DNA from: Pseudomonas japonica
GTDB lineage: Bacteria > Pseudomonadota > Gammaproteobacteria > Pseudomonadales > Pseudomonadaceae
NCBI RefSeq assembly: GCF_900188455.1
Contig: NZ_FZOL01000001.1
Coordinates: forward strand, 434,001-498,000
Length of the DNA: 64,000 bases
Reading direction: 5' to 3'
Numbering within the stretch: the stretch's first letter is position 1; every line of letters starts with the position of its first letter. The notes beneath the pieces were generated by a model that saw nothing but the letters and a program-made list of their open reading frames with translations, had not been told where the DNA came from and made no database searches. Shown in pieces: positions 12,246 to 20,973 of the stretch. A program made the translations under genes and the position numbers.

Positions 12246-12716
12246 ATGACCCCTGCCCTGGATCTGTTGAAGAAGGTTCGCGCCGAACATCGTATTCACA
12301 GTTATGAACATGACCCGAAAGCCGCGTCCTATGGCCTGGAAGCCGCGGAAAAGCTCAACCTGAACCCCCAGCAGGTGTTCAAGACCCTGCTCGCGGCCAC
12401 GGAAAAGGGCGAGTTGCTGGTGGCGGTGGTACCGGTGGTGGGGACGCTGGACCTGAAGGCGCTGGCCCAGGCGGCGGGGGTGAAGAAGTGCGAAATGGCC
12501 GATCCGGCTGCCGCCCAGCGTTCGACTGGCTATCTGGTTGGCGGAATTAGCCCACTAGGTCAGAAGAAACGTCTGAGGACTTTTATCGATCAGTCTGCGG
12601 AAGGTTTTCCTACCATCCACGTGAGTGCCGGCCGTCGCGGACTGGAGGTGGAGTTGGCGGCAGCGGTGCTGGCTGAGCACACTCAGGGCAAGTTCGCTGA
12701 TATCGGGCGGGAGTAG
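12246..12716 (+). CDS. ybaK: Cys-tRNA(Pro)/Cys-tRNA(Cys) deacylase YbaK
   Basis: Trans-editing protein of 156 residues of the YbaK/ProX family, which hydrolyses mischarged Cys-tRNA(Pro). Family features seen are the N-terminal [19 protein letters not shown] segment, QVFKTLLA, the [14 protein letters not shown] substrate loop and the C-terminal [11 protein letters not shown]. The ATG at 12246 follows GGAG by about 10 nt. It is monocistronic and divergent from glpF, matching the PA3580-type position in Pseudomonas. Confidence 0.9.
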   Translation: MTPALDLLKKVRAEHRIHSYEHDPKAASYGLEAAEKLNLNPQQVFKTLLAATEKGELLVAVVPVVGTLDLKALAQAAGVKKCEMADPAAAQRSTGYLVGGISPLGQKKRLRTFIDQSAEGFPTIHVSAGRRGLEVELAAAVLAEHTQGKFADIGRE

Positions 12717-12794
12717 CATCCCGCGACGACTTGCTGATTCCAGGAAACCGTCAAGGGTGTAAGCTTTCCGGCAGACTTCACTATCGAGGCTGCC

Positions 12795-13037
12795 ATGAGC
12801 GGAATATCCCTGACTCTGCCAGAAGACTTGTCGAATTTGCTCGCCGACCTGGCCAAGGCCAATGGTCAAAGCGTGAGCTATCTGGCCGAGGACGTCCTTC
12901 GTGATTATATCGAGCACGAGAAAAGCCTCATTGCCCAAATCGAAGTTGCAGTGAGGGAGGCTGATGAAGGGAAATTCGCTACGAATGAACAGGTAGCGGC
13001 CATGCGTGCGCGGCGCTGGAGCAGGAATGCGGATTGA
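12795..13037 (+). CDS. Ribbon-helix-helix antitoxin (ParD/CopG type)
   Basis: Protein of 80 residues. The N-terminus SGISLTLPEDLSNLLADLAKANGQS fits a ribbon-helix-helix DNA-binding fold, followed by an acidic helical tail that would wrap the toxin. GAGG precedes the ATG. It overlaps the toxin gene by 11 nt in the usual antitoxin-first order. Base composition is visibly lower in G+C than the flanking genes, in line with acquisition. It should repress its own promoter and neutralise the ParE-like toxin. Confidence 0.8.
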   Translation: MSGISLTLPEDLSNLLADLAKANGQSVSYLAEDVLRDYIEHEKSLIAQIEVAVREADEGKFATNEQVAAMRARRWSRNAD

Positions 13038-13311
13038 GTGGCTTGAGAAGGCACTCGACAACCTGCAGGAAGAAGCCAGTTACATCGCCCTTGAGAACCC
13101 GAAAGCAGCTGATGACTTTGTTGATGCCATCTTCGCCAGTGTGGACAATCTGGCTCAATTTCCCGCTATGGGACGTGAAGGCCGGGTCAGACACACACGT
13201 GAATGGGCTGTGCCCAATTGGTCGTATCTGATTCCCTATCGCATTCGAGGGGATCGGCTTCAGATACTGGGTGTGTTTCATACTCGGCAGCGGCCACGCT
13301 CCAGTTGGTAG
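13027..13311 (+). CDS. ParE/RelE-family toxin
   Basis: Protein of 94 residues starting MRIEWLEKALDNLQEEA, with the family pattern: N-terminal beta strand, two helices (AADDFVDAIFASVDNLAQFPAMGREG), then RHTREWAVPNWSYLIPYRIRGDRLQILGVFHTRQ. The ALENPKAADDF and FPAMGREGRV signatures are closer to ParE (gyrase-targeting) than to RelE mRNA interferases, though the two are hard to separate by eye. The ATG at 13027 with GGAG-type site upstream is preferred over a start 7 codons earlier. It is coupled to the antitoxin by overlap. Confidence 0.8.
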   Translation: MRIEWLEKALDNLQEEASYIALENPKAADDFVDAIFASVDNLAQFPAMGREGRVRHTREWAVPNWSYLIPYRIRGDRLQILGVFHTRQRPRSSW

Positions 13312-13344
13312 GAGGGCGAGGTCCGGCTTGTTTTATCAGTAAAG

Positions 13345-13373
13345 AAGGCCGTCACGATTGTGACGGCCTTTTT
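13345..13373 (+). terminator. Rho-independent terminator after the toxin gene
   Basis: Perfect stem AAGGCCGTCAC / GTGACGGCCTT with loop GATT and a T-run. It sits between convergent genes and ends just before the stop codon of the minus-strand ABC ATPase; an A-rich left flank may let it act on both strands. Confidence 0.85.
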
Positions 13374-13376
13374 CGT

Positions 13377-14486
13377 TCAGTGCGCCACGCTGTGGCGGCG
13401 AACGCCGTTGTCTGCGGCGGGCAGCCTGGCTTCGACGCTGCCCGAGGCGGCGAACAGCACCAGGTGATCCGCCGCTACGGTGATGCCGACGTCCTGGCCG
13501 ATCTGGTAGTCCAGATGGCTGGGGAAGATCGCTTCGAGCTGGGTGCCCGTGGCCAGTTGCAGGCGGTACAGGGTCGAGGCGCCCTGGAAGCTCTTGCCGC
13601 TGACCCGCGCGGTGAGGGCGCTGTCGGGGGCATGCACGATATCGTCGGGACGCAGCAGGACATCCACGGCGCCGCCCACCGGCAAGGTGTAGGCGCGGTT
13701 GCCACGCAGCTCGCCGAGTTCGGTCTGCACCGTTTCCGGGCTGAGCAACTGACCGCGAATGAAGTAACCCTGGCCGATGAAGCTGGCCACGAACGGCGTG
13801 GCCGGTTCGTGATAGAGGTTGTAGGGCGTGTCCCATTGCTCCAGGCGGCCTTCCTTGAACACGCCGACATGGTCGCTGACGGCGAAGGCTTCTTCCTGGT
13901 CGTGCGTGACCAGGATCGCGCTGGTGCCGCGGCTCTTGAGGATGTCGCGAACCTCATGGCTGAGACGCCGGCGCAGTTCCACGTCGAGGTTGGAGAAGGG
14001 TTCGTCGAGCAGCAGCAATTGCGGCTCGGGTGCCAGGGCACGGGCCAGGGCCACACGCTGCTGCTGGCCGCCGGACAGTTCGTGCGGGTAGCGCGCGCCA
14101 AGGCCGTCGAGCTTGACCAGCTCCAGCATGTCCTTGACCACGTCATGCCGGCGCGGGTGCTTGCCGAGGCCGAAGGCGACGTTTTCCGCCACGCTCAGAT
14201 GGGGGAACAGCGCGTAGTCCTGGAAGACCATGCCGATCCGGCGTTTTTCCGGGGCCAGGGTGAACCCGGCTTTGGAGATGACTTCGCCCGCCAGCTGGAT
14301 CTCGCCGCCATGCACCGGCTCGAAGCCGGCGATGGCGCGCAGGGTGGTGGTCTTGCCGCACCCGGAGGAGCCCAGCAGGCAGCCGATGTCTCCGGCGTTG
14401 AGGTGCAGGTTGAGGTTCTGGACGATGCGCGCCTCGCCGTAGCCGCAGGCGAGGTCGCGCAGGTTGAGCAGTAGAGGTTGACTCAT
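13377..14486 (-). CDS. ABC transporter ATPase, iron/polyamine (FbpC/PotA-like) type
   Basis: ATPase of 369 residues. Walker A is GSSGCGKT (39-46), the signature is [15 protein letters not shown], Walker B is [12 protein letters not shown] and the switch is [18 protein letters not shown]. The C-terminal 120 residues form a TOBE-type regulatory domain ([12 protein letters not shown]). The substrate is unknown: no permease or binding protein lies nearby. The start overlaps the argF stop by 4 nt, so it is translated as the second gene of an argF operon, as with PA3537/PA3538 in P. aeruginosa. Confidence 0.82.
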   Translation of the reverse strand: MSQPLLLNLRDLACGYGEARIVQNLNLHLNAGDIGCLLGSSGCGKTTTLRAIAGFEPVHGGEIQLAGEVISKAGFTLAPEKRRIGMVFQDYALFPHLSVAENVAFGLGKHPRRHDVVKDMLELVKLDGLGARYPHELSGGQQQRVALARALAPEPQLLLLDEPFSNLDVELRRRLSHEVRDILKSRGTSAILVTHDQEEAFAVSDHVGVFKEGRLEQWDTPYNLYHEPATPFVASFIGQGYFIRGQLLSPETVQTELGELRGNRAYTLPVGGAVDVLLRPDDIVHAPDSALTARVSGKSFQGASTLYRLQLATGTQLEAIFPSHLDYQIGQDVGITVAADHLVLFAASGSVEARLPAADNGVRRHSVAH

Positions 14487-15403
14487 GCGTGGTGGTAGGC
14501 CGGTTCGACAAGGAATTCGAGAAGCGCCTTCTGTGCATGCAGGCGGTTTTCCGCCTGGTCCCAGGCGACCGAACGTGGGTCGTCGAGCAGATCCATGCTG
14601 ATTTCCTCGCCACGGTGGGCGGGCAGGCAATGCATGAACAGGGCATCGGGGGCGGCCAGGTCGAGCAGTTCGCGGGTGACCTGGTACGGCGCGAAGCGCT
14701 CCAGGCGCCGCGCGGTTTCTTCTTCCTGACCCATGGAGGTCCAGACATCGGTGCTGACCAGGTGGGCGTCGCGTACCGCTTCTTTGGGATCGCGGACGAT
14801 CCGCACGCGGTCACCGGCCTGGGCGACGAACTTCGCGTTGGGCTCGTAACCTTCGGGGCAGGCGATGCGCAGCTGGAAGTCGAACTGGATGGCCGCCTCT
14901 ATATAGCTGTTGCACATGTTGTTGCCGTCACCGATCCAGGCCACGGTCTTGCCCTGGATCGAGCCGCGGTGTTCGAGGAAGGTCTGCATGTCGGCCAGCA
15001 GTTGGCACGGGTGCAGGTCGTCGGACAGGCCATTGATCACCGGAACGCGGGAGTTGGCGGCGAATTCGGTCAGGATGCTGTGGGCAAAGGTACGGATCAT
15101 CACCGCATCGAGCATGCGCGACATGACGATGGCGCAGTCGCCGATCGGTTCGCCACGTCCCAGCTGGGTGTCGCGCGGGGAGAGGAAGATCGCCTGGCCG
15201 CCGAGCTGGATCATGCCGGCTTCGAAGGACAGCCGGGTGCGGGTCGAGGATTTCTCGAAGATCATGCCCAGCACGCGATTCTTCAGGGGTTCGAAGAGTA
15301 CGCCGCGGTTACGCAGGTCTTTCAGCTCGATCCCTCGGCGGATCACACTGACCAGTTCTTCGGCGGTGAAATCCATCAGGGAGAGAAAGTGCCTAGCGCT
15401 CAT
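14483..15403 (-). CDS. argF: Anabolic ornithine carbamoyltransferase
   Basis: Enzyme of 306 residues making citrulline from ornithine and carbamoyl phosphate. Motifs are [10 protein letters not shown] (carbamoyl-phosphate binding), [13 protein letters not shown], the ornithine-site segment [11 protein letters not shown] and [13 protein letters not shown]. Two adjacent ATGs exist; the second (15403, MSARHFLS) matches the P. aeruginosa N-terminus. With argG at 23.3 kb this gives two steps of arginine biosynthesis in the window. A TGTCGC-N8-AA ArgR half-site lies upstream. Confidence 0.94.
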   Translation of the reverse strand: MSARHFLSLMDFTAEELVSVIRRGIELKDLRNRGVLFEPLKNRVLGMIFEKSSTRTRLSFEAGMIQLGGQAIFLSPRDTQLGRGEPIGDCAIVMSRMLDAVMIRTFAHSILTEFAANSRVPVINGLSDDLHPCQLLADMQTFLEHRGSIQGKTVAWIGDGNNMCNSYIEAAIQFDFQLRIACPEGYEPNAKFVAQAGDRVRIVRDPKEAVRDAHLVSTDVWTSMGQEEETARRLERFAPYQVTRELLDLAAPDALFMHCLPAHRGEEISMDLLDDPRSVAWDQAENRLHAQKALLEFLVEPAYHHA

Positions 15404-15530
15404 CATTGACTACCTTTTTTGCAACAGACCGCAGATCAGCAACAACCGGTTTTTCGGAAACACGGATGAGACCTGCGGCGTAAGCCGCACGGGGCGACGA
15501 AATAGGGGAAGGCGCAATACTATAATTAAA

Positions 15531-15546
15531 TGTCGCGTCTTACCAA
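15531..15546 (+). promoter_or_regulatory. ArgR half-site upstream of argF
   Basis: TGTCGCGTCTTACCAA matches the Pseudomonas ArgR half-site TGTCGC-N8-AA. It lies about 130 bp upstream of argF next to an AT-rich TATAATTAAA stretch that could hold the -10 element. Confidence 0.55.
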
Positions 15547-15593
15547 GTGGGGTTGCGCCGTGACGCGAGTGGCGCAGTGGAGGTCGCTTTGCG

Positions 15594-15622
15594 ACCTTTC
15601 GCTGGCGAAGCCCGCGCCTACG
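15594..15622 (-). repeat. Degenerate REP-like element
   Basis: CCTTTCGCTGGCGAAGCCCGCGCCTACG resembles the CCTTTCGCGGGCAAGCCGCGCTCCTACG arm found near 33.35 kb, with several mismatches. Confidence 0.4.
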
Positions 15623-15848
15623 GAGCGCGCGGCATGCCATTGGTCTGCTTTTTTCGCAGAGCAAGCGACCTTTGTACACCGCCCGCGAAGGGCTTTGCAA
15701 TCGACGGGCGGCGCTTTGTGGCTCGATTGGAACCATCGTCCGAACTGATGCCGTGGAATTCACGCGACGAACATCGCTGGCGGCGTGCCAGAGTCGCGGC
15801 CATAGTCGGGAACGGCACTCCCCCCCGATCGCAGAACAAGAGGCGGCC

Positions 15849-17957
15849 ATGACCAAGACCGTGCACCACCGAGCCTGTCACCTGTGCGAGGCCATTTGCG
15901 GCCTGACCTTCGAACTGGAAGCCGACGACGGCGCCGTGCCGCGCATCGCCTCGATCAAGGGCGATCCGCAGGACAGTTTTAGTCGCGGCCACATCTGTCC
16001 CAAGGCGGTGGCGCTGCAAGACATCCAGAACGACCCCAATCGCCTGCGCGGCCCGGTCATGCGGGCCGGCGAGCAGTGGCTGCCGATTTCCTGGGACGAG
16101 GCCTTCGAACTGGCCGCGCGCAAACTGCACGACATCCAGCAGCGGCACGGCCAGAACGCCGTGGCGGTCTATCAGGGCAATCCCAGCGTGCACAACTATG
16201 GGTTGATGACCCACAGCAATTACTTTCTCGGCCTGCTGAAAACCCGCAATCGTTTCTCGGCCACGTCCGTCGACCAGTTGCCCCATCACCTGAGCAGCTA
16301 TCTGATGTACGGCCACGGCCTGCTGCTGCCGATCCCGGACATCGACCACACCGATTTCATGCTGATCCTGGGAGGCAATCCATTGGCCTCCAACGGCAGC
16401 ATCATGACCGTGCCGGACGTGGAGAAGCGCCTCAAGGCCCTGCAGGCCCGCGGCGGCAAGCTGGTGGTGGTCGATCCGCGGCGCAGCGAAACCGCGGCGA
16501 TGGCCGACCAGCATCTGTTCGTCCGTCCGGGGGGCGACGCGGCGCTGCTGTGCGGGGTGCTCAATACGCTGTTCGAGGAAGGCCTGAGCCGCGCCACGCA
16601 CCTGCCGGTCAGCGGCCTGGATGAGGTCCGCGCGGCCTTGCGGCCGTTCACGGCGGAAGTCATGAGCCTGCTCTGCGGCATCGAGGCCGGACTGATCCGC
16701 CAGTTGGCGCGGGACTTCGCCGCCGCCGACAAGGCCGTGTGCTATGGGCGAATGGGCGTTTCCACCCAGGCCTTCGGCACGCTCTGCCAGTGGCTGGTGC
16801 AACTGATCAACCTGGTCAGCGGCAATCTCGACCGGGTCGGCGGGGCGCTGTGCACGGAGCCGGCGGTGGATCTGGTGGCGATGACCAGCGGCGGGCATTT
16901 CAATGTCTGGCAGAGCCGTGTTTCCGGGTTGCCGGAGTATGGCGGTGAATTGCCGGTGGCGGCCTTGGCCGAGGAGATGCTCACCGAGGGCGAAGGCCAG
17001 GTCCGCGCCCTGGTTACCGTGGCCGGCAACCCGGTGCTGTCGACGCCCAACGGGCGGCAGTTGGAGCAGGCGCTGGATGGCCTGGAATTCATGCTCAGCG
17101 TCGATCTGTACATCAACGAGACCACGCGCTACGCCGATCTGATCCTGCCGTCGACTTCAGCCCTGGAGAACGATCACTACGACACCACCTTCAACCTGTT
17201 CGCGGTGCGCAACGTCAGCCGTTTCAACCGCGCCATCCTGCCCAAACCGCAGGGGGCGCTGCATGATTGGGAGATCTTCGTCGGCCTGGCCGAAGCCTTT
17301 GCGCGGGTCGCCGGGAAACCGCTCAAGCCGACCCTCGCGCCAGCGCAGATGATCGATCTGGGCCTGCGTGCTGGCCGCTATGGCGAGGGTTCGCCGTTCA
17401 ACCTGTCGCTGCAGACCCTCGACCAGCATCCCCACGGCATCGATCTGGGGCCCCTGCGGCCGAATCTGGCGACGCGCCTGAAGACCGAGAGCCATGCCAT
17501 CGAGGCGGCCCCGGCGGCGCTGCTCGCCGATCTGCAGCGTTTTGCCGCGCAACAGCCGCCGAGTGCCGCGCAACTGCTGCTGATCGGCCGTCGGCATGTG
17601 CGCAGCAACAATTCCTGGATGCACAACTTTCATCGACTGGTCAAAGGCAAGCCGCGTCATCAGTTGCTGATGCATCCCGAGGACCTGGCCGGACGCCAGT
17701 TGCAGGATGGCCAACGGGTGCGGGTGACCTCTCGGGTCGGCAGCGTCGAGGTGGAGGTGCAGGCCAGCACCGACATGATGCCCGGCGTGGTCAGCCTGCC
17801 CCATGGTTTTGGTCATGCCCGCCCTGGCGTGTTGCTGGATATCGCCCGCGCTCAGTCCGGCGCCAGCGCCAACGACCTGACCGATGACCGACTGATCGAT
17901 GCCCTGTCCGGCAACGCGGTGCTCAATGGCGTGCCGGTGGAAGTGGTTGCCGCATGA
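15849..17957 (+). CDS. Molybdopterin oxidoreductase (bis-MGD family), PA3534-like
   Basis: Enzyme of 702 residues of the DMSO reductase superfamily. The N-terminal [4Fe-4S] cluster ligands are C10, C13, C17 (CHLCEAIC) and C50 (GHICPKA). Next come the Molybdopterin domain (LILGGNPLASNGS, VVDPRRSETA, ADLILPSTSALENDHY) and a C-terminal molydop-binding domain (LLLIGRRHVRSNNSWMHN, GVVSLPHGFGH). No twin-arginine signal is seen, so it is probably cytoplasmic. The substrate cannot be told from sequence. The ATG at 15849 begins the conserved part. grxD follows 92 bp downstream. Confidence 0.82.
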   Translation: MTKTVHHRACHLCEAICGLTFELEADDGAVPRIASIKGDPQDSFSRGHICPKAVALQDIQNDPNRLRGPVMRAGEQWLPISWDEAFELAARKLHDIQQRHGQNAVAVYQGNPSVHNYGLMTHSNYFLGLLKTRNRFSATSVDQLPHHLSSYLMYGHGLLLPIPDIDHTDFMLILGGNPLASNGSIMTVPDVEKRLKALQARGGKLVVVDPRRSETAAMADQHLFVRPGGDAALLCGVLNTLFEEGLSRATHLPVSGLDEVRAALRPFTAEVMSLLCGIEAGLIRQLARDFAAADKAVCYGRMGVSTQAFGTLCQWLVQLINLVSGNLDRVGGALCTEPAVDLVAMTSGGHFNVWQSRVSGLPEYGGELPVAALAEEMLTEGEGQVRALVTVAGNPVLSTPNGRQLEQALDGLEFMLSVDLYINETTRYADLILPSTSALENDHYDTTFNLFAVRNVSRFNRAILPKPQGALHDWEIFVGLAEAFARVAGKPLKPTLAPAQMIDLGLRAGRYGEGSPFNLSLQTLDQHPHGIDLGPLRPNLATRLKTESHAIEAAPAALLADLQRFAAQQPPSAAQLLLIGRRHVRSNNSWMHNFHRLVKGKPRHQLLMHPEDLAGRQLQDGQRVRVTSRVGSVEVEVQASTDMMPGVVSLPHGFGHARPGVLLDIARAQSGASANDLTDDRLIDALSGNAVLNGVPVEVVAA

Positions 17958-18049
17958 ATGTCGGCAATGCCGAGCGCCGTGCTCGGCTTTCCGATACAAT
18001 GCGCCACCGTGCCGACAAACCAGGTCGGAAAGTTCAGCCGAGGTGCTTC

Positions 18050-18379
18050 ATGGATATCATTGAAACAATCAAAGAGCAGATCGCCAACAACACCATTCTG
18101 CTTTACATGAAAGGTTCGCCGAATGCCCCGCAGTGCGGCTTCTCGGCCAAGGCAGCGCAGTGCGTGATGGGTTGTGGCGAGAAGTTCGCTTACGTCGACA
18201 TCCTGCAGAACCCGGAAATCCGCGCCAACCTGCCGAAATACGCCAACTGGCCAACCTTCCCGCAACTGTGGGTCGCGGGTGAACTGGTTGGCGGCAGCGA
18301 CATCATGACCGAGATGTTCCAGAACGGTGAGCTGCAGACCCTGATCAAGGACGCCGCGGCCAAAGCTGCCGAAGCCTGA
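18050..18379 (+). CDS. grxD: Monothiol glutaredoxin Grx4/GrxD
   Basis: Monothiol glutaredoxin of 109 residues with the CGFS active site (QCGFSAKA), WPTFPQLWVAGELVGGSD glutathione-binding segment and C-terminal GELQTL. CGFS glutaredoxins bind a glutathione-ligated [2Fe-2S] cluster and deliver Fe-S clusters. ATG at 18050. It sits beside bfrB and bfd, as in P. aeruginosa, in an iron-handling block. A terminator follows at 18.4 kb. Confidence 0.93.
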   Translation: MDIIETIKEQIANNTILLYMKGSPNAPQCGFSAKAAQCVMGCGEKFAYVDILQNPEIRANLPKYANWPTFPQLWVAGELVGGSDIMTEMFQNGELQTLIKDAAAKAAEA

Positions 18380-18398
18380 TTGCCTGTTGTTGTCGAAG

Positions 18399-18421
18399 AG
18401 CCCCGCGATGCGGGGCTTTTT
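18399..18421 (+). terminator. Terminator after grxD
   Basis: Perfect stem AGCCCCGC / GCGGGGCT with GAT loop followed by TTTTT, 20 bp after the grxD stop. Confidence 0.88.
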
Positions 18422-18444
18422 CGATTCTGTCGGGCTGAAATGCA

Positions 18445-18479
18445 AAAACGCCGCGCTTCGGGTAGAGGCGCGGCGTTTT
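18445..18479 (-). terminator. Terminator after bfrB
   Basis: Stem AAAACGCCGCGC / GCGCGGCGTTTT with an 11-nt loop, 20 bp past the bfrB stop; on the minus strand it ends in a T-run. Confidence 0.85.
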
Positions 18480-18499
18480 CGTGTGCTGGACAGTGTGGC

Positions 18500-18976
18500 T
18501 TATTCGCCGTCGCCCATCTGCGATTGCAGGTAGTTTTCCAGGCCAACCTTGTCGATCAGGCCCAGTTGGGTTTCCAGCCAGTCGATGTGTTCTTCTTCGG
18601 ATTCGAGGATGTCTTCCAGCATTTCACGGCTGCCGAAGTCGCCGACGGTTTCGCAGTGGGCGATGGCGGCTTTCAGGTCGATCAGGCCTTTCTGCTCGAT
18701 CTTCAGGTCGCACTCGAGCATTTCCCGGGTGTGTTCGCCGATCAGCAGTTTGCCCAGGTCCTGGACGTTGGGGATGCCCTCGAGAAACAGAATCCGCTTG
18801 ATCAGTTTGTCAGCGTGCTTCATCTCGTCGATGGATTCTTTGTATTCGTGCTTGCCGAGCTTATCCAGACCCCAGTCTTCATACATGCGGGCATGCAGGA
18901 AGTATTGGTTGATCGCGACCAGCTCGTTTCCGAGGATCTTGTTGAGATGCTGGATGACGCTTACGTCGCCTTTCAT
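18500..18976 (-). CDS. bfrB: Bacterioferritin BfrB
   Basis: Bacterioferritin of 158 residues. Ferroxidase-centre residues lie in [29 protein letters not shown] and [11 protein letters not shown]. The methionine used for interfacial haem binding is expected in the [11 protein letters not shown] region. The ATG at 18976 (MKGDVSVIQ) is chosen over an upstream extension. It stores iron as a 24-mer; release needs electrons from Bfd, whose gene lies 208 bp upstream on the same strand. Confidence 0.94.
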   Translation of the reverse strand: MKGDVSVIQHLNKILGNELVAINQYFLHARMYEDWGLDKLGKHEYKESIDEMKHADKLIKRILFLEGIPNVQDLGKLLIGEHTREMLECDLKIEQKGLIDLKAAIAHCETVGDFGSREMLEDILESEEEHIDWLETQLGLIDKVGLENYLQSQMGDGE

Positions 18977-19131
18977 GGTGGGGTCCCGCCCTGTCAGAGT
19001 GTCAATGAGCGGAAGTTTGAGCCTGACAACTTTCGCTGTCAAACCTAAGTTATTGAATAATAAATAAAAATTAATCGGAATAAGAATGTTTTTAGTCCGC
19101 GTTCGATACCTAACTGTTTGAATTCTGGGCA

Positions 19132-19158
19132 TAAAAAAACCGGACACTGGGTCCGGTT
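19132..19158 (-). terminator. Terminator after bfd
   Basis: Stem AACCGGAC / GTCCGGTT with loop ACTGG, followed on the minus strand by seven T, about 27 bp downstream of the bfd stop. It separates bfd from bfrB. Confidence 0.85.
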
Positions 19159-19184
19159 CTTCAGGAATGCGGGAAAATTATTTT

Positions 19185-19406
19185 TCAGGCCGCGGTGAAT
19201 TCCACAGGATAGGGCAGGGCTGCGGCCTGGCTGATCTGGATCTCGGCGAGGGTTTCGCGTACTACCTGTTTGGCAACGCACGCACATTTGCCACACTGGC
19301 TGGCCACATTGGTGGCGGCGCGGACTTCCTTGTAGCTACAGCATCCTTCATAGATCGCATCGCGGATCTGTCCGTCGGTTACACCAACACAAAGACACAC
19401 ATACAT
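19185..19406 (-). CDS. bfd: Bacterioferritin-associated ferredoxin
   Basis: [2Fe-2S] protein of 73 residues with cluster ligands C4, C6, C38 and C41 (MYVCLCVGVTD, ASQCGKCACVAKQ). Bfd docks on BfrB and reduces its core to release Fe2+ under iron limitation. The upstream AATGGTAATGAGAATGCTTG stretch looks like a Fur box, fitting expression in low iron. It has its own terminator, so bfd and bfrB are separately expressed. Confidence 0.94.
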   Translation of the reverse strand: MYVCLCVGVTDGQIRDAIYEGCCSYKEVRAATNVASQCGKCACVAKQVVRETLAEIQISQAAALPYPVEFTAA

Positions 19407-19449
19407 AGAAGAAAACCATCAGGGCGTTAGGCTCGAATGAAGAGAAGCC

Positions 19450-19470
19450 TAATGGTAATGAGAATGCTTG
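19450..19470. promoter_or_regulatory. Probable Fur box upstream of bfd
   Basis: TAATGGTAATGAGAATGCTTG resembles the GATAATGATAATCATTATC Fur consensus in its left two hexamers and is about 45 bp upstream of the bfd start. Confidence 0.5.
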
Positions 19471-19635
19471 TCAAAGCACTTTCTTCAAGCTGCGAAATAG
19501 AGCGACCGCCGGTAGGAAAAAGAGTCGAATCGCCATGACTCGGCGTCCCGCCCGGGGCCGTGTATGATGCTCAACCCATGTCAGGCGGATTCTCACGCCT
19601 GCGTAGTCAAATTCAACACCATCAGGAGATATCGA

Positions 19636-20238
19636 ATGAGCGTGCTCGTTGGCAAAAAAGCCCCGGACTTCACCGTCGCCGCTGTACTGGGCAATGGCGA
19701 AATCGTCGACAGCTTCAACCTGGCTTCGGCTATCAAGGGCAAGTACGGCCTGGTGTTCTTCTACCCACTGGACTTCACCTTCGTCTGCCCGTCCGAGCTG
19801 ATCGCCCTGGACCACCGCATCCCTGAGTTCCAGGCGCGCAACGTCGAAGTCATCGGCGTTTCGATCGACTCGCACTTCACCCACAACGCCTGGCGCAACA
19901 CCCCGGTCAACAACGGCGGTATCGGCCCGGTCAAATACACCCTGGCCGCCGACATCTCCCACGAGATCTGCAAGGCCTATGACGTCGAGTCCGAAGGTGG
20001 CGTGGCCTTCCGTGGCGCCTTCCTGATCGACACCAACGGTGTCGTACGTTCGCAGATCGTCAACGACCTGCCGCTGGGCCGCAACATGGACGAGCTGCTG
20101 CGTCTGGTCGACGCCCTGCAATTCCACGAAGAGCACGGCGAAGTCTGCCCTGCCAACTGGAAAAAAGGCGACAAGGGCATGACCGCTTCGCCGGAAGGCG
20201 TTGCCGCTTACCTGAGCGAGAACGCTGGCAATCTGTAA
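19636..20238 (+). CDS. Typical 2-Cys peroxiredoxin (PA3529-like)
   Basis: AhpC/TSA-family peroxidase of 200 residues. The peroxidatic Cys is C51 in DFTFVCPSE, with the conserved Thr upstream and an Arg further on; the resolving Cys is C171 in EVCPANW. The family reduces hydrogen peroxide and organic peroxides with thioredoxin or AhpF. GGAG lies upstream of the ATG at 19636. It is monocistronic with a strong bidirectional terminator shared with rnt. Whether to call it ahpC or tsaA is uncertain, so no symbol is given. Confidence 0.9.
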   Translation: MSVLVGKKAPDFTVAAVLGNGEIVDSFNLASAIKGKYGLVFFYPLDFTFVCPSELIALDHRIPEFQARNVEVIGVSIDSHFTHNAWRNTPVNNGGIGPVKYTLAADISHEICKAYDVESEGGVAFRGAFLIDTNGVVRSQIVNDLPLGRNMDELLRLVDALQFHEEHGEVCPANWKKGDKGMTASPEGVAAYLSENAGNL

Positions 20239-20250
20239 TCGCCAGGCATA

Positions 20251-20280
20251 AAAAAACCGGCCTCGATGGCCGGTTTTTTT
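20251..20280. terminator. Bidirectional terminator between peroxiredoxin and rnt
   Basis: AAAAAACCGGCC / GGCCGGTTTTTT stem with a short CTCGAT-centred loop, flanked by A-run and T-run, between convergent genes. Confidence 0.9.
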
Positions 20281-20298
20281 ATGCGCGGGATAACGCCT

Positions 20299-20973
20299 TC
20301 AATCGTTGAAGTCGTGCCAGCCGCCCATTTCCTTCCAGCGGTTGACGATGCCGCAGAACAGCTCGGCGGTCTTCTCCGTGTCGTAGCGGGCGGAGTGCGC
20401 CTCGCGTCCGTCGAAGTCGATGTCGGCGCTCTGGCAGGCCCGCGCCAGTACGGTCTGACCATAGGCCAGGCCCGCCAGGGTCGCGGTGTCGAAGCTGGAG
20501 AACGGGTGGAACGGGTTGCGCTTCATGTCGTTGCGCGCCACCGCGGCGTTGAGGAAGCCGAGGTCGAAGCTGCTGTTGTGGCCGACCAGGATCGCCCGCT
20601 TGCAGCCGTTGGCCTTCAGGGCCTTGCGTACACCGCGGAAGATGTCGGTCAGCGCCGCTTCCTCGCTCACCGCCATGCGCAGCGGGTGATCGAGCTTGAT
20701 CCCGGTGAACTCCAGGGCCGCCTGTTCGATGTTGGCGCCTTCGAACGGCTCTACACGGAAGAAATAGGTGTGTTCCGGGAACAGGAAGCCCTTTTCGTCC
20801 ATGCCGATGGTGACCGCGGCGATTTCCAGCAGCGCATCGGTGGCGCAGTTGAAACCGCCGGTCTCGACATCCACCACAACCGGCAGGTAGCCGCGAAACC
20901 GCTCCGCCATCGGGTGGCGCGAACCACCGCCGCCCAGACCTTCCTGGTCGTCGTCGAACTGATCGTCACTCAC
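20299..20973 (-). CDS. rnt: Ribonuclease T
   Basis: DEDDh 3'-5' exoribonuclease of 224 residues that trims tRNA and other stable RNA ends. Exo I is [10 protein letters not shown], Exo II is [11 protein letters not shown] and Exo III is [13 protein letters not shown], giving the D-E-D-H-D set. The N-terminus is acidic. It starts with GTG overlapping the pyrC stop (GTGA), so it is coupled to pyrC. The same pyrC-rnt order occurs in P. aeruginosa. Confidence 0.93.
   Translation of the reverse strand: MSDDQFDDDQEGLGGGGSRHPMAERFRGYLPVVVDVETGGFNCATDALLEIAAVTIGMDEKGFLFPEHTYFFRVEPFEGANIEQAALEFTGIKLDHPLRMAVSEEAALTDIFRGVRKALKANGCKRAILVGHNSSFDLGFLNAAVARNDMKRNPFHPFSSFDTATLAGLAYGQTVLARACQSADIDFDGREAHSARYDTEKTAELFCGIVNRWKEMGGWHDFND

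Larger units (their letters stand above)
15404..15848. other. Intergenic region argF / molybdopterin oxidoreductase
   Basis: 445 bp with no convincing gene. It contains the argF promoter area, an ArgR half-site, and a stretch of degenerate REP-like sequence (15.59-15.72 kb). The long frame through it is an upstream extension of the oxidoreductase with no family match. Confidence 0.6.

Noticed and set aside
15547..15852. Open frames in the argF/oxidoreductase spacer
   Set aside because: Arg-rich, no ribosome-binding site, and the DNA overlaps degenerate REP-like sequence.
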